Shown: positions 51,117 to 60,563, counted from the first letter of the stretch. The stretch: 64,000 bases of DNA from Streptomyces sp. TLI_146 (GCF_002846415.1 NZ_PJMX01000001.1:6634001-6698000), one strand, 5' to 3'. Made by a program: numbers and translations. The notes: a model not told the origin generated them from the letters alone.

Positions 51117-53554
51117 CACCGGGGCCACGCCACGCCGTGTCGCTCCGTGACCCGCGCACGGCCCGCCGCGTTCACGTGGGGGGCGCCGCGCGAGGGCGGT
51201 CCGCCCGTCCCGCGAATGCGGCCGGAGTGCTCGGAAGGCAAGGTATGGCGTTCGATGTCCCTCCCCGGGCCAATCCCCCGTCCCGGGTCGATCCCTCTTC
51301 CCGTTCCCGGGGCAATGCCTCGTCTGGGGCGGAAGACCCGCCCTCGCCCTGGGGTGACCGCTCCCTCCGGGGCGGAGCCCGGGGTCACATCCCGCCCCCG
51401 GACCCCGCCGGAGGCAGACCGGCCACCCTCGGTGCAACGGGTCGGGGGCCAGGACTCGGGGCCGGGGCCGGTGCCGGGCCTGGACAGGGCACAGGCCCGG
51501 CAGCGGGACTGGGACCGGGCCGACGCCCGGCACCCGCACCCCGCGCGTCCGGCCCGACCGGAACCTCCGGACACGGCCCAGGCTCAGGTTCAGGCCCGGG
51601 CCCCGGGTTCGGCGAGCTCCCCCCACTGCACGCGACCTTGATCTCCGTCGCCCTGCCCGGTCTCGTCGTCTCGGCGGAGCACGGCCAGCTCACCGGCCAC
51701 GGCCTGGAGGGCTTCTACCGCCACGGCCGCCGACTGCTCGCGCGCTGCCAGCTGAAGGTGGCCGGGCGGGAGCCGATCGCCCTCCAGGGCAGATCGATAT
51801 CGGCCGACCGCGCCCGCTTCTTCGCGGTGGTGCGCACCCCGGCCGACAGTGGCCCCGACCCCGAGATCGCGATCGAGCGGCTGCGCCAGGCCGACGGCAG
51901 CGAACGGATCACCCTGCGCAGCTCGTCGCCCCGCCCCCTGCGGCTGCCCGTGGAGATCGCGCTCGGGACCGACCTGGCCGACCTGGGCGCGGTCGCGGCG
52001 GGCCGGGCCGGGCCCGAACTGCCGGGCAGCGTCCACGACTCGGGCATGCGCTGGACGGCCCCCGGCGCGCACGCGGTGGTGAGCGCGCACCCGCCCCCGG
52101 CCGACGCGCTCGCCTCGGCGGGCGTGCTGCGCTGGGACGTGGAGCTGCCCCCGGGCGGTGCGTACACGATCGAGCTCAACATCCGCACCGACCGCCCCGC
52201 CCGGCCCCCCGGCCAGGCCGCGAGCCATCCGCTGCCGCAGGCCGAGGCGGAGGGCGACGACCCCCGGGTCGGGCCGCTGCTCCAGAGCGGCCTCGACGAC
52301 CTGCGGGCCCTGCTCGTACGGGACCCGGGGCATCCGTTGGACGTGTACGCGGCGGCGGGCGTCCCCTGGCGCACCGGTCCCGCCCCGGCCGAGGCGCTGT
52401 GGGCCGCGCGGATGGCCCTGCCGCTCTCCACCCGCTTGGCGGCCGCGACCCTGCGCGCCGTCGCCCGCACCCAACTGGCGGGCGGGGAAAGGGAGTCGGG
52501 CCGCATCCCCGGGCCGCTGCGGGACGCGGGTCCGCATCTGCCCCCGAGCTGCACCGGAGTGGAGGCCACGCTCGCGTTCCCGGTGGTGCTCGCCGAGGCC
52601 CGCCGCTGGGGGCTCGCCGAGTCCGAGGTGGCCGAGCTGCTGCCGGCGGCGGAGCGGTGTCTGCGCTGGCTGCGCGGGTGCGTCGGCGCGGACGGCTATC
52701 TCGGCGAGCCGGGCCCGGCGGCGGGTCTTGCGCGGGCCGAGACCCAGGCCCACGCGCACCGCGCCGCGGTGCTGGGCGCCGAACTGCTGCGGGAGTACGG
52801 CAGACCGGGGGCCGAGGAGTGCGCGGCACTGGCGGCAGGGCTGCGCGAGCGGTTCCGGGAGGAGTTCTGGATCGAGGACCTCGCGGGCGGCCGCCCCGCT
52901 GCCGCCCGTACCGCCGACGGCCGCCCCCTGCCCCCGCTCGGCGCGGGCGCCGCGCACCTCCTGGACACCGGGCTGCTCGGCGCGGGACGGCTCGCCCCCG
53001 GCCTGCTCGACAAGGTGCAGACGGAACAGCTGGCCCGCCTCCTGGGCGGCCCGGCCATGGACTCCGGCTGGGGCCTGCGCGGCCTCGGCGCCAAGGAACC
53101 GGGCTACAACCCGTTCGGCCACCGCGCGGGCGCGGTGCGGGTGTACGACACGACGGTCGCCGTGACGGGCCTCGCGGCCGCCGGGTACGAGAAGGAGGCG
53201 AGCGGGCTGCTGCGCGGACTCCTGGACGCGGCGGAGGCGTTCGGCTACCGGCTGCCCGAGATGTACGCGGGGGAGCAGCGCACCGCCGACGGCGCCCCGC
53301 TGCCGCACCCCGCCGCGTGCCGCCCGGCCGCCGTCGCCGCGGCCTCGGCGGTCCAGCTGCTCACCACGCTCGCGGGGATCCGCCCGGACGCCCCGGCGGG
53401 CACGGTCGCCCTCTGCCCCGTACGGTCGGCGCCGCTCGGCGCGGTGCGGCTTTCCGGGCTGAGTGTCGCGGGGGAGCCGTTCGCCGTGCGGGTCAGCAGG
53501 CTCGGCGTCGGCATGGTCGAGCAGGCCGCCGGCCGGCTCCAGTTGGGAGGCTGA
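51113..53554 (+). CDS. Glycogen-debranching-enzyme N-terminal-domain protein
   Basis: An 813-residue protein if started at ATG 51113 (overlapping the preceding stop). Residues 1-165 are low-complexity, rich in Pro, Gly and Arg; an internal ATG at 51245 could be the true start. From about residue 170 the debranching-type N-terminal domain is seen (LISVALPGLVVSAEHGQLTG, LEGFYRHGRRLLARCQL), and a (alpha/alpha)6 six-hairpin region follows (MALPLSTRLAAATLRAV, MDSGWGLRGLGAKEPGYNPF, RVYDTTVAVTGLAAAGYEKEA). Related to amylo-alpha-1,6-glucosidase-type proteins; substrate unknown, probably an alpha-glucan. Core-genome gene. Confidence 0.85.
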   Translation: MTPGPRHAVSLRDPRTARRVHVGGAARGRSARPANAAGVLGRQGMAFDVPPRANPPSRVDPSSRSRGNASSGAEDPPSPWGDRSLRGGARGHIPPPDPAGGRPATLGATGRGPGLGAGAGAGPGQGTGPAAGLGPGRRPAPAPRASGPTGTSGHGPGSGSGPGPGFGELPPLHATLISVALPGLVVSAEHGQLTGHGLEGFYRHGRRLLARCQLKVAGREPIALQGRSISADRARFFAVVRTPADSGPDPEIAIERLRQADGSERITLRSSSPRPLRLPVEIALGTDLADLGAVAAGRAGPELPGSVHDSGMRWTAPGAHAVVSAHPPPADALASAGVLRWDVELPPGGAYTIELNIRTDRPARPPGQAASHPLPQAEAEGDDPRVGPLLQSGLDDLRALLVRDPGHPLDVYAAAGVPWRTGPAPAEALWAARMALPLSTRLAAATLRAVARTQLAGGERESGRIPGPLRDAGPHLPPSCTGVEATLAFPVVLAEARRWGLAESEVAELLPAAERCLRWLRGCVGADGYLGEPGPAAGLARAETQAHAHRAAVLGAELLREYGRPGAEECAALAAGLRERFREEFWIEDLAGGRPAAARTADGRPLPPLGAGAAHLLDTGLLGAGRLAPGLLDKVQTEQLARLLGGPAMDSGWGLRGLGAKEPGYNPFGHRAGAVRVYDTTVAVTGLAAAGYEKEASGLLRGLLDAAEAFGYRLPEMYAGEQRTADGAPLPHPAACRPAAVAAASAVQLLTTLAGIRPDAPAGTVALCPVRSAPLGAVRLSGLSVAGEPFAVRVSRLGVGMVEQAAGRLQLGG

Positions 53555-53763
53555 ACGGAGTGCTGAGTGAATCCGGTACGGAGAAAGAGGCCGCGCCCGT
53601 CCCCGGGGCGGGGGCGGTGAGCGCCGAGGGTATCGAGCCATATGGGGTGAGAAACCGGGCGCGGGGCGCCTCGGGAGGAACCCGTGGGGCGCCCGGTGAA
53701 GACGGTGCGACCGGCCGCGTCCGGGGGCGTGTTTATCGTCAGGGAGACGACTATGATCGCTTC

Positions 53764-54534
53764 ATGTCTCCCTACGACCCGTCGGCCTACCCGCCCTTCG
53801 CCGTGACCGTCGACCTGGTCGTGCTCACCGTGCGCCGCCACGCCCTGTGCGCGCTGGTCGTCCGTCGCGGGGAGCCGCCGTTCCAGGGGCGGTGGGCGCT
53901 GCCCGGCGGCTTCGTCCGGGCCGACGAGGACCTGTCGGCCGCGGCGGCCCGCGAGCTGACCGAGGAGACCGGACTCTGCGCCCAGGACCCGGCGGCCACC
54001 GCCCCGGCCCCGGGCAACGGTGCCCATCTGGAGCAGCTCGCCACGTACGGCGACCCCCGGCGCGACCCCCGGATGCGGGTCGTCAGCGTGGCGCACCTGG
54101 CGCTCGCCCCCGATCTGCCCGCCCCGCGCGCGGGCGGCGACGCGCACAGCGCGCGCTGGGCGCCGGTCGAGGACCTGCTGAGCCAGGACGGCGGCTTCGG
54201 CCGCGAGGACGAGCAGCCCGCCCCGCTCGCCTTCGACCACGCCCAGATCCTCGCGGACGGCGTGGAGCGGGCCCGCTCAAAGATCGAGTACTCGTCGCTG
54301 GCCACGGCGTTCTGCCCGGCCGAGTTCACCGTCGGGGAGCTGCGGCGGGTGTACGAGGCGGTGTGGGGGGTCGCGCTCGACCCCCGCAACTTCCACCGCA
54401 AGGTGACCGGCACCCCGGGCTTCCTGGTCCCGGCGGGCGGTACCACGACCCGCCAGGGCGGCCGTCCCGCGCAGCTGTTCCGCGCGGGCGGCGCGACCCT
54501 GCTGAACCCCCCGATGCTCCGCCCGGAGGTCTGA
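53764..54534 (+). CDS. Nudix-domain transcriptional regulator (NrtR-like)
   Basis: A 256-residue protein with an N-terminal Nudix domain and a C-terminal winged helix. The Nudix box is GGFVRADEDLSAAAARELTEETGL (about residues 43-66), nearly intact (GX5EX7REUXEEXG-type). The C-terminal part (FTVGELRRVYEAVWGVAL, NFHRKVTGTPGFL) is the NrtR-type DNA-binding domain. NrtR proteins bind ADP-ribose and repress NAD-metabolism genes. The start could also be the in-frame GTG 53561 (GGGAGG upstream), giving a Gly/Arg-rich 68-residue extension. TCGTC-5-GACGA at 53737-53751, just before the ATG, may be an autoregulatory site. Confidence 0.85.
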   Translation: MSPYDPSAYPPFAVTVDLVVLTVRRHALCALVVRRGEPPFQGRWALPGGFVRADEDLSAAAARELTEETGLCAQDPAATAPAPGNGAHLEQLATYGDPRRDPRMRVVSVAHLALAPDLPAPRAGGDAHSARWAPVEDLLSQDGGFGREDEQPAPLAFDHAQILADGVERARSKIEYSSLATAFCPAEFTVGELRRVYEAVWGVALDPRNFHRKVTGTPGFLVPAGGTTTRQGGRPAQLFRAGGATLLNPPMLRPEV

Positions 54535-54837
54535 CCCACCGCCCCTGAGGGGCACGGGGCCGTGCCATCGTGCGGCTCCGCCGCGACGGTGGTCTCCCTG
54601 TTCGAGCGGAGTCGAGAACTCGGGGGAGCGACCAGCCGCGCACGCTCCGCGGGCGAACGACGCACCCCTCGGGGAGCGCCCGCCTGCGGACAGACGCATG
54701 CCCGCCGTGGCTCACACACGCCCCGGGATGCATGAAAAGTCCTAAATGTCGCGTTATGTTACTCCGGTACCCGGCGCCCCCGCCGTACTCGTCCTCCCGC
54801 CGTGCCGTCGAGCGGTCTCACCCCCGCGAGAGAAGCG
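54535..54837 (+). repeat. Spacer with partial hairpin-element copy C
   Basis: The 303-bp gap holds no supportable gene. At 54543-54570, CGCCCCTGAGGGGCACGGGG resembles the right part of repeat copy B (shared AGGGGCACGGGGCCG), forming a short hairpin just after the Nudix gene; it may terminate that gene. The promoter of the ABC gene is expected near 54730-54790, where GC is lower. Confidence 0.5.
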
Positions 54838-56619
54838 ATGCTCCAGGCCATCGGACTCACCAGCACACCCCACCGCGACCGTCCGCCCGAGGTGGACGAT
54901 CTGACCTTCGAGGCCCGGCCGGGCCTGATCACCGCGCTGCTCGGCGCCCCCGGCTCCGGCAAGACCACGGCCCTGCGCCTGATGCTGGAGCTCGAACCGG
55001 GCCGGGGCGTCACCTACTTCCGGGGCCGCCCGCTCCACAAGGTGGCCCACCCGGCCCGCGAGGTCGGCACCCTGCTCGGCGACGTGCCGGGCCACCCCGC
55101 CCGTACGGTCCGGGGCCAGCTCCGCCTCATGTGCGCGGTCGCCGGGGTCCCGGCCGCCCGGGCCGAGGAGATGCTCCACGTCGTCGGCCTCGACGGCCTC
55201 GGGGACCAGCGGCTCGGCACCCTCTCGCTCGGCATGGACCGCAGGCTCGGCCTCGCCGCCGCCCTCCTCGGCGACCCGCACACGCTGCTCCTCGACGAGC
55301 CCGCCGAGGGCCTCTCGCCGCGCGAGAACAGCTGGCTGTACGGGCTGTTGCGCGGCCACGCACAGCAGGGCGGCACCGTGCTGTGCACCTTCGCCGACCC
55401 CAAGGAGGCGGCCCGGGTCGCCGACCGGGTGGTCACCATCGACGGGGGCCGCCTCGTCGCGGACCAGGACGCGAGGGAGTTCGCCCGCACCCGGCTGCGC
55501 CCCCGGGTCGCCGTCACCACCCCGCACGCCGCCCGCCTCGCGTCGCTGGTCGGCCGCGAGGCCCGCGCCGCCCGCCGCTCCGTCGAGGTGGTCGCCGAGG
55601 ACGGCAGCCACCTCTCCGTCTACGGCACGACCTGCGCCGAGGTCGGCGAGACGGCCTTCCGCCACGGCGTCCTCGTCCACCGCCTCACGGAAGAGGTCGG
55701 CGACACGGGCCCGACGCCGCCGGGCCCCCGCCCCGCCCCGGCGGCGGCAACCACTCCGGACACCGGGGCGGCGCCCACGGAACCCCTCCCGCCGCACACG
55801 AGCGCCCCCACCCCCCACCCGCGCCCCCCGATCACTCCCGCCCTCCCGCGCACCCCACTCCGCCCCCTCCGCTACGAGCTCCGCCGCCTGCTCGGCGTGC
55901 GCACCACGTACCTGCTCGCCGGCGCCGTGCTCGTCGGATCGGTCGCGCTCGCCGTGGTGCTGGGGCGCGCCGGGCACACACCGCTGCCGCGCCTGGCCGC
56001 CGCCTGGCCGGAGCTGCTGCCGCTGCCGCCCGCGGCGTTCGGCGCCGGAGTGCTCGGCGCGCTCGCCTTCGGCGAGGAGTACCGCTATCCCGCGCTCGCC
56101 GCCGACCGCGGCACCGTCCCGCGCAGGCTCGGGCTGCTGCTCGCCAAGCTCGCCGTGTCGGCCGCGGCCGCCCTCCTGCTGGCCGTGCTCACGGTCGCCC
56201 TGGACGCCCAGGCCCTGCGGCTGGTGTACGGCGGCGACTTGGTGCGGATCCCGCCGGACTGGCCCTCCCTCGCGGCGAGTTGGGCGGGACTGACCGTCGG
56301 CTGCGCCTGGGCCGGGCTGCTCGCGGCCGGCATTTTCCGGGCCACCGCGGCCGGGCTCGCCGCCGTCCTGGCGGTGCCGGTCGCCGTCGTACCCCTCGTA
56401 CAGAAGGCGTTGTCGGCTCCGCAGGCGCGTTCGGTGGCCGGACTTCCGGCCCGGCTGCGGGACGTGGCCTGGCTGCGCTGGCCGCATCTGCTGGACAACG
56501 GTCTCGCCGCGGCCCTGCACCTGCTCGCCCGGCCGCAGGGCGCGGCCCTCGCGCTGTCGCTCTGCGTGCTGCTCTGCGCCTACGTGCTCACCAGCCTTCG
56601 ATCGAGGGCTCGTTGGTGA
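54838..56619 (+). CDS. ABC transporter ATPase-permease fusion with degenerate motifs
   Basis: A 593-residue protein. Residues 1-230 are an ABC ATPase: Walker A LLGAPGSGKTTALRLM, a degenerate signature LSLGMDRRLGLAAALLG (usual LSGGQ), Walker B HTLLLDEPAEGLS; the H-loop histidine is replaced (VLCTFADPKEA). A Pro-rich linker (about 300-345) leads to a C-terminal membrane domain with about six helices (LLAGAVLVGSVALAVVL, AAALLLAVLTVALDA). A half of this type would normally dimerise. The substrate is unknown; genes of this kind sit next to whiH/hrdB in Streptomyces (from memory). ATG 54838 gives the normal MLQAIGLTS start; GTG 54802 is an alternative. Confidence 0.85.
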   Translation: MLQAIGLTSTPHRDRPPEVDDLTFEARPGLITALLGAPGSGKTTALRLMLELEPGRGVTYFRGRPLHKVAHPAREVGTLLGDVPGHPARTVRGQLRLMCAVAGVPAARAEEMLHVVGLDGLGDQRLGTLSLGMDRRLGLAAALLGDPHTLLLDEPAEGLSPRENSWLYGLLRGHAQQGGTVLCTFADPKEAARVADRVVTIDGGRLVADQDAREFARTRLRPRVAVTTPHAARLASLVGREARAARRSVEVVAEDGSHLSVYGTTCAEVGETAFRHGVLVHRLTEEVGDTGPTPPGPRPAPAAATTPDTGAAPTEPLPPHTSAPTPHPRPPITPALPRTPLRPLRYELRRLLGVRTTYLLAGAVLVGSVALAVVLGRAGHTPLPRLAAAWPELLPLPPAAFGAGVLGALAFGEEYRYPALAADRGTVPRRLGLLLAKLAVSAAAALLLAVLTVALDAQALRLVYGGDLVRIPPDWPSLAASWAGLTVGCAWAGLLAAGIFRATAAGLAAVLAVPVAVVPLVQKALSAPQARSVAGLPARLRDVAWLRWPHLLDNGLAAALHLLARPQGAALALSLCVLLCAYVLTSLRSRARW

Positions 56620-56779
56620 CCACGCCCTGACCTCGCCGTATACCGATGGCCACAACTCCCCGGAGAATGCCCGCTTCTTTCCGATAAAGCGTCAATTGCG
56701 AGGGGTGCGGCGATCACCCTTTCGTGTGCTTTTCACCAAAGACCTCAAGGGCCGTGGAAGTCCCGCCGACAAAGGATGC

Positions 56780-57667
56780 GTGAGTACCCTTGCGCACACC
56801 ATGATGACCACCGCCCGCGCCGCCGACACCGGCCTCGCAGGACCGGGCGAACTCGACCGCTACCCCTATGCGGAGGCGCGTGGCGCCGACCGCGTCTCCC
56901 TCCCCTCGTGGGACGGGGCCGACGCAGACCTCGGCCGGGTGAGCCGCCGCGCGGCGGGCAGCCGCGGGAGAGGACTGCACGGCCAACTCGTCCAGCAGCT
57001 CGGCCAGATGATCGTCTCCGGCGATCTCGGCGCCGACCGCCCGCTGGTCCCCGAGGAGATCGGGCAGCGCTTCGAGGTCTCGCGGACCGTCGTCCGCGAG
57101 TCGCTGCGCGTACTGGAGGCCAAGGGCCTGGTCAGCGCCCGCCCCAACGTCGGCACCCGGGTCCGCCCGGTCAGTGACTGGAACCTGCTGGACCCCGACA
57201 TCATCGAGTGGCGCGCCTTCGGCCCGCAGCGCGACGACCAGCGGCGCGAGCTCAGCGAGCTGCGCTGGACGATCGAGCCGCTGGCCGCCCGGCTCGCGGC
57301 GGGGCACGGCCGCGAGGACCTCCAGCAGCGCCTCGGCGACATGGTCGAGATCATGGGTCACTCCCTCGCCCAGGGGGACGTGATCACCTTCTCTCGGGCC
57401 GACGCGGAGTTCCACTCGCTGCTGATCCAGGCCGCGGGCAACCGCATGCTGGAGCACCTCTCCGGCATCGTCGGCGCCGCCCTCCAGGTCTCCGGCGGAC
57501 CGGTCACGGGCTGTGACCGCCCGTCCGACGCCGCGCTCACCCACCACGGCCGGATCGTGGACGCGCTGGCGGCCGCCGACGGGGTGGCGGCCGAGACGGC
57601 CATGCGGCAGCTGCTCACCGTCCACCCCGAGGTGGAGCGCGTCGTTCCCGCGCCGCGCGAGCACTGA
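56780..57667 (+). CDS. whiH: GntR/FadR-family sporulation regulator WhiH
   Basis: A 295-residue GntR-family regulator. The winged-helix domain (about residues 65-140) contains GLHGQLVQQLGQMIVSGDLG, PEEIGQRFEVSRTVVRESLRVLEAKGLV and RPNVGTRVRPVSDWNLLDPDI; the FCD/FadR-type effector domain follows (RRELSELRWTIEPLAARLAA, ADAEFHSLLIQAAGNRMLEHL). In S. coelicolor, whiH, which is required for sporulation septation, lies immediately upstream of hrdB, just as here. GTG 56780 with AAAGGA upstream is chosen over longer in-frame options. Sequence and synteny both support the name. Confidence 0.9.
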   Translation: MSTLAHTMMTTARAADTGLAGPGELDRYPYAEARGADRVSLPSWDGADADLGRVSRRAAGSRGRGLHGQLVQQLGQMIVSGDLGADRPLVPEEIGQRFEVSRTVVRESLRVLEAKGLVSARPNVGTRVRPVSDWNLLDPDIIEWRAFGPQRDDQRRELSELRWTIEPLAARLAAGHGREDLQQRLGDMVEIMGHSLAQGDVITFSRADAEFHSLLIQAAGNRMLEHLSGIVGAALQVSGGPVTGCDRPSDAALTHHGRIVDALAAADGVAAETAMRQLLTVHPEVERVVPAPREH

Positions 57668-57716
57668 CGGCGGAGGCGGCCGGGCGCGGGCCCGCCGCCC
57701 CCGCCCGGAGGAAGCA

Positions 57717-57750
57717 CGCGTCGCCGGACCTCGGGGGGTCCGGCGACGCG
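57717..57750 (+). terminator. Hairpin terminator of whiH
   Basis: Perfect 14-bp arms 57717-57730 and 57737-57750, loop TCGGGG, 50 bases after the whiH stop. Confidence 0.88.
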
Positions 57751-58014
57751 ATTATGGGCACTATGTCCCTTGTGGCCGTTTCTGTCGTTAATGGGGTGTG
57801 ACTCGGGCCACGTGGAATGGGCGTAACACTCCTCGAAACCGTGCGATGACCTAAGAGGTAACAGCCGAGGAAGGAATACAGCAGTCGCTCGCGGCGCTGT
57901 GCAGCTCCGAGGTTCAGCCCGCGCCGTCGGCACAATCCCCAGCCGACGGTCGTCGGCTCCGGCCCGATCATGGGCGGGGCCGGAAGCCGTTTCCATCGTT
58001 CCGAGAGGTTGTTC
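57751..58014 (+). promoter_or_regulatory. hrdB promoter and leader region
   Basis: This stretch, less GC-rich up to about 57890, must contain the hrdB promoter(s). GAGAGG at 58003-58008 is the ribosome-binding site for GTG 58015. In S. coelicolor the main hrdB promoter is read by an ECF sigma factor (ShbA; established knowledge); a matching element was not located by eye. Confidence 0.55.
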
Positions 58015-59559
58015 GTGTCGGCCAGCACATCCCGTACGCTCCCGCCGGAGATCGCCGAGTCAGAGTCTGTGATGGCGCTCATCGAGCGGGGAAAGGCTGA
58101 TGGGCAGATCGCCGGCGATGACGTGCGTCGGGCCTTCGAAGCCGACCAGATTCCGCCAACCCAGTGGAAGAATGTTCTGCGCAGCCTCAACCAGATCCTC
58201 GAGGAAGAGGGTGTGACGCTGATGGTCAGTGCCGCGGAATCTCCCAAGCGCACCCGGAAGAGCGTCGCAGCGAAGAGCCCGGCGAAGCGCACCGCCACCA
58301 AGACCGTCGCGGCCAAGACGACCGTGACCAAGACCGTCGCGGCCACCGCGGCCCCGGCGGCCGAGACCGTGGACGTGTCGGCGGACGACGCCGAGGCGCC
58401 CAAGAAGGCCGCCGCCAAGAAGACGGCAGCGAAGAAGACGGTCGCCAAGAAGGCCGTGGCCAAGAAGACGGCCGCGAAGAAGACCGCCGGCAAGAAGGGC
58501 GACGACGAGGTCATCGAGGGCGAAGAGCTCCTTGAGGACGTCGCGCCCGGCAAGGGCGACGAGGAAGAGCCCGAGGGCGAGAGCAAGGGCTTCGTCCTGT
58601 CCGACGAGGACGAGGACGACGCGCCCGCCCAGCAGGTCGCCGTGGCCGGTGCCACCGCCGACCCGGTCAAGGACTACCTGAAGCAGATCGGCAAGGTCCC
58701 GCTGCTCAACGCCGAGCAGGAGGTCGAGCTCGCCAAGCGCATCGAGGCCGGCCTGTTCGCCGAGGACAAGCTGTCGGCCGCCGACAAGCTCGCCCCCAAG
58801 CTCAAGCGTGAGCTCGAGATCATCGCCGAGGACGGCCGCCGCGCCAAGAACCACCTGCTGGAGGCCAACCTCCGCCTCGTGGTCTCGCTGGCCAAGCGCT
58901 ACACGGGCCGCGGCATGCTCTTCCTGGACCTGATCCAGGAGGGCAACCTCGGTCTGATCCGCGCGGTCGAGAAGTTCGACTACACCAAGGGCTACAAGTT
59001 CTCCACGTACGCCACCTGGTGGATCCGTCAGGCGATCACCCGCGCCATGGCCGACCAGGCCCGCACCATCCGTATCCCGGTGCACATGGTCGAGGTCATC
59101 AACAAGCTCGCGCGCGTGCAGCGCCAGATGCTCCAGGACCTGGGCCGCGAGCCCACCCCGGAGGAGCTGGCCAAGGAGCTCGACATGACCCCGGAGAAGG
59201 TCATCGAGGTCCAGAAGTACGGCCGCGAGCCGATCTCCCTCCACACCCCCCTGGGTGAGGACGGCGACAGCGAGTTCGGTGACCTCATCGAGGACTCCGA
59301 GGCGGTCGTCCCGGCCGACGCGGTCAGCTTCACGCTCCTCCAGGAGCAGCTGCACTCGGTCCTCGACACCCTGTCGGAGCGCGAGGCGGGCGTGGTCTCC
59401 ATGCGCTTCGGCCTCACCGACGGTCAGCCGAAGACCCTGGACGAGATCGGCAAGGTCTACGGGGTGACGCGTGAGCGCATCCGCCAGATCGAGTCGAAGA
59501 CCATGTCGAAGCTCCGCCACCCGTCGCGCTCGCAGGTCCTGCGCGACTACCTCGACTAG
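58015..59559 (+). CDS. hrdB: Principal RNA polymerase sigma factor HrdB
   Basis: A 514-residue primary sigma-70 factor. Residues about 85-165 form a Lys/Ala-rich tract with repeated AKKTAAKKT-like units, then an acidic stretch (EGEELLEDV, SDEDEDDAP). Region 1.2 begins DPVKDYLKQIGKVPLL; region 2 has RLVVSLAKRYTGRGM, FLDLIQEGNLGLIRAVEKF and YATWWIRQAITRAMADQAR; region 4.2 has GVTRERIRQIESKTMSKLRHP, ending in YLD. The length fits HrdB of S. coelicolor (about 511). GTG 58015 gives the canonical N-terminus. It controls housekeeping transcription in vegetative growth; a stable chromosomal landmark. Confidence 0.97.
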   Translation: MSASTSRTLPPEIAESESVMALIERGKADGQIAGDDVRRAFEADQIPPTQWKNVLRSLNQILEEEGVTLMVSAAESPKRTRKSVAAKSPAKRTATKTVAAKTTVTKTVAATAAPAAETVDVSADDAEAPKKAAAKKTAAKKTVAKKAVAKKTAAKKTAGKKGDDEVIEGEELLEDVAPGKGDEEEPEGESKGFVLSDEDEDDAPAQQVAVAGATADPVKDYLKQIGKVPLLNAEQEVELAKRIEAGLFAEDKLSAADKLAPKLKRELEIIAEDGRRAKNHLLEANLRLVVSLAKRYTGRGMLFLDLIQEGNLGLIRAVEKFDYTKGYKFSTYATWWIRQAITRAMADQARTIRIPVHMVEVINKLARVQRQMLQDLGREPTPEELAKELDMTPEKVIEVQKYGREPISLHTPLGEDGDSEFGDLIEDSEAVVPADAVSFTLLQEQLHSVLDTLSEREAGVVSMRFGLTDGQPKTLDEIGKVYGVTRERIRQIESKTMSKLRHPSRSQVLRDYLD

Positions 59560-59600
59560 GCCGCGTTCCTACGTACGTAGTACGTAGTGGTACGTGACGC

Positions 59601-59632
59601 AGGGCCCGGTTTCCGCAAGGGAACCGGGCCCT
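59601..59632 (+). terminator. hrdB terminator
   Basis: Perfect 11-bp arms 59601-59611 and 59622-59632. Just upstream (59569-59595) TACGTA-type sequences repeat several times. Confidence 0.8.
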
Positions 59633-59713
59633 CGTGCGTGTCTGAGCGGGTGCGGGCCGTCAATTGCTCGTTGACTCTGGGTGTGCCTGTGTCACCCGGA
59701 GTCAGGAGACCGT

Positions 59714-60544
59714 ATGCGACGTCCCACCGTCCGAGCGCTGCGCGGGGCGCTGGCCCTCACGGCCGCCGCGACCGCAGTACCGCTGGCCGCGCCGGTACCG
59801 GCCGCCGCCGACAGCGTGGTCATCGGGGGCACACCCGTCTCCGTGGAGAGCAACCCGTACGCCGTCGCGCTCTCCAGCCGTACCCGGTTCGGGGGTACGC
59901 GCGCGGGCCAGTTCTGCGGGGGAGCGGTGGTCGCGCCCACCAAGGTGGTCACCGCCGCGCACTGCCTCAGCAAGGAGGTGCTCGGCGCCAACGGGGTGCG
60001 GGACCTGAAGGTGATCGCGGGGCGCTCCCAGCTGCGCGGCAGCACGGGCCAGGAGGTCGAGGTGCGGGACACCTGGGTCAACCCCGGCTACAGCCCGGTG
60101 ACCAACGCCGGTGACCTGGCGGTGCTCACCCTGGCGAGCGCGCTGCCCGAGTCGTACGTCATCGGGCTCGCCGGGCCGGGCGACCCCGCCTACGCGCCGG
60201 GCACCGCCGCGACCGTGTTCGGGTGGGGGGACACCTCCGGGCGGGGCAGCTACGCCTCGACGCTGCGGTCGGCGCCGGTCCAGGTGCTCCGGGACGGGGT
60301 CTGTGAGCGCGCCTACCCGGGGAACTCCGAGGGGGAGTACCTGGGCGCCACCATGCTCTGCGCGGGCGATCCCAGGGGCGGCCACGACGCCTGCCAGGGC
60401 GACAGCGGGGGGCCGCTGGTCGCCCGAGGCCGGCTGATCGGCCTGGTGTCCTGGGGCAGCGGCTGCGGGCAGGCCGAGAGTCCGGGGGTGTACACCCGGA
60501 TCTCCGCGTTCGTTGGCCCGTCACGGAACGCGGCGCCCCTGTAG
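59714..60544 (+). CDS. Secreted trypsin-like serine protease (S1 family)
   Basis: A 276-residue exported chymotrypsin-fold protease. A signal peptide (MRRPTVRALRGALALTAAAT..., cleavage near AAADS) precedes the mature start VVIGGTPVSVESNPYAVAL. The triad is His in VTAAHCLS, Asp in NAGDLAVLTL and Ser in CQGDSGGPLV; Cys pairs around each suggest three disulfides. GHDACQGDSG places Asp six residues before the catalytic Ser, giving trypsin-like Arg/Lys specificity. ATG 59714 follows AGGAG. It is a conserved neighbour between hrdB and parE. Confidence 0.93.
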   Translation: MRRPTVRALRGALALTAAATAVPLAAPVPAAADSVVIGGTPVSVESNPYAVALSSRTRFGGTRAGQFCGGAVVAPTKVVTAAHCLSKEVLGANGVRDLKVIAGRSQLRGSTGQEVEVRDTWVNPGYSPVTNAGDLAVLTLASALPESYVIGLAGPGDPAYAPGTAATVFGWGDTSGRGSYASTLRSAPVQVLRDGVCERAYPGNSEGEYLGATMLCAGDPRGGHDACQGDSGGPLVARGRLIGLVSWGSGCGQAESPGVYTRISAFVGPSRNAAPL

Positions 60545-60563
60545 CGGGGCGCGGGCACGAGAA

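Noticed and set aside
58260..58505. Lys/Ala repeats in hrdB as a histone-like or separate gene.
   Set aside because: The frame is continuous with the conserved sigma-70 regions; the tract is the normal variable N-terminal part of HrdB.
59569..59595. Repeated TACGTA sequences after hrdB as a regulatory array.
   Set aside because: The repeats are very short and lie between the stop codon and terminator; low-information self-complementary sequence explains them.
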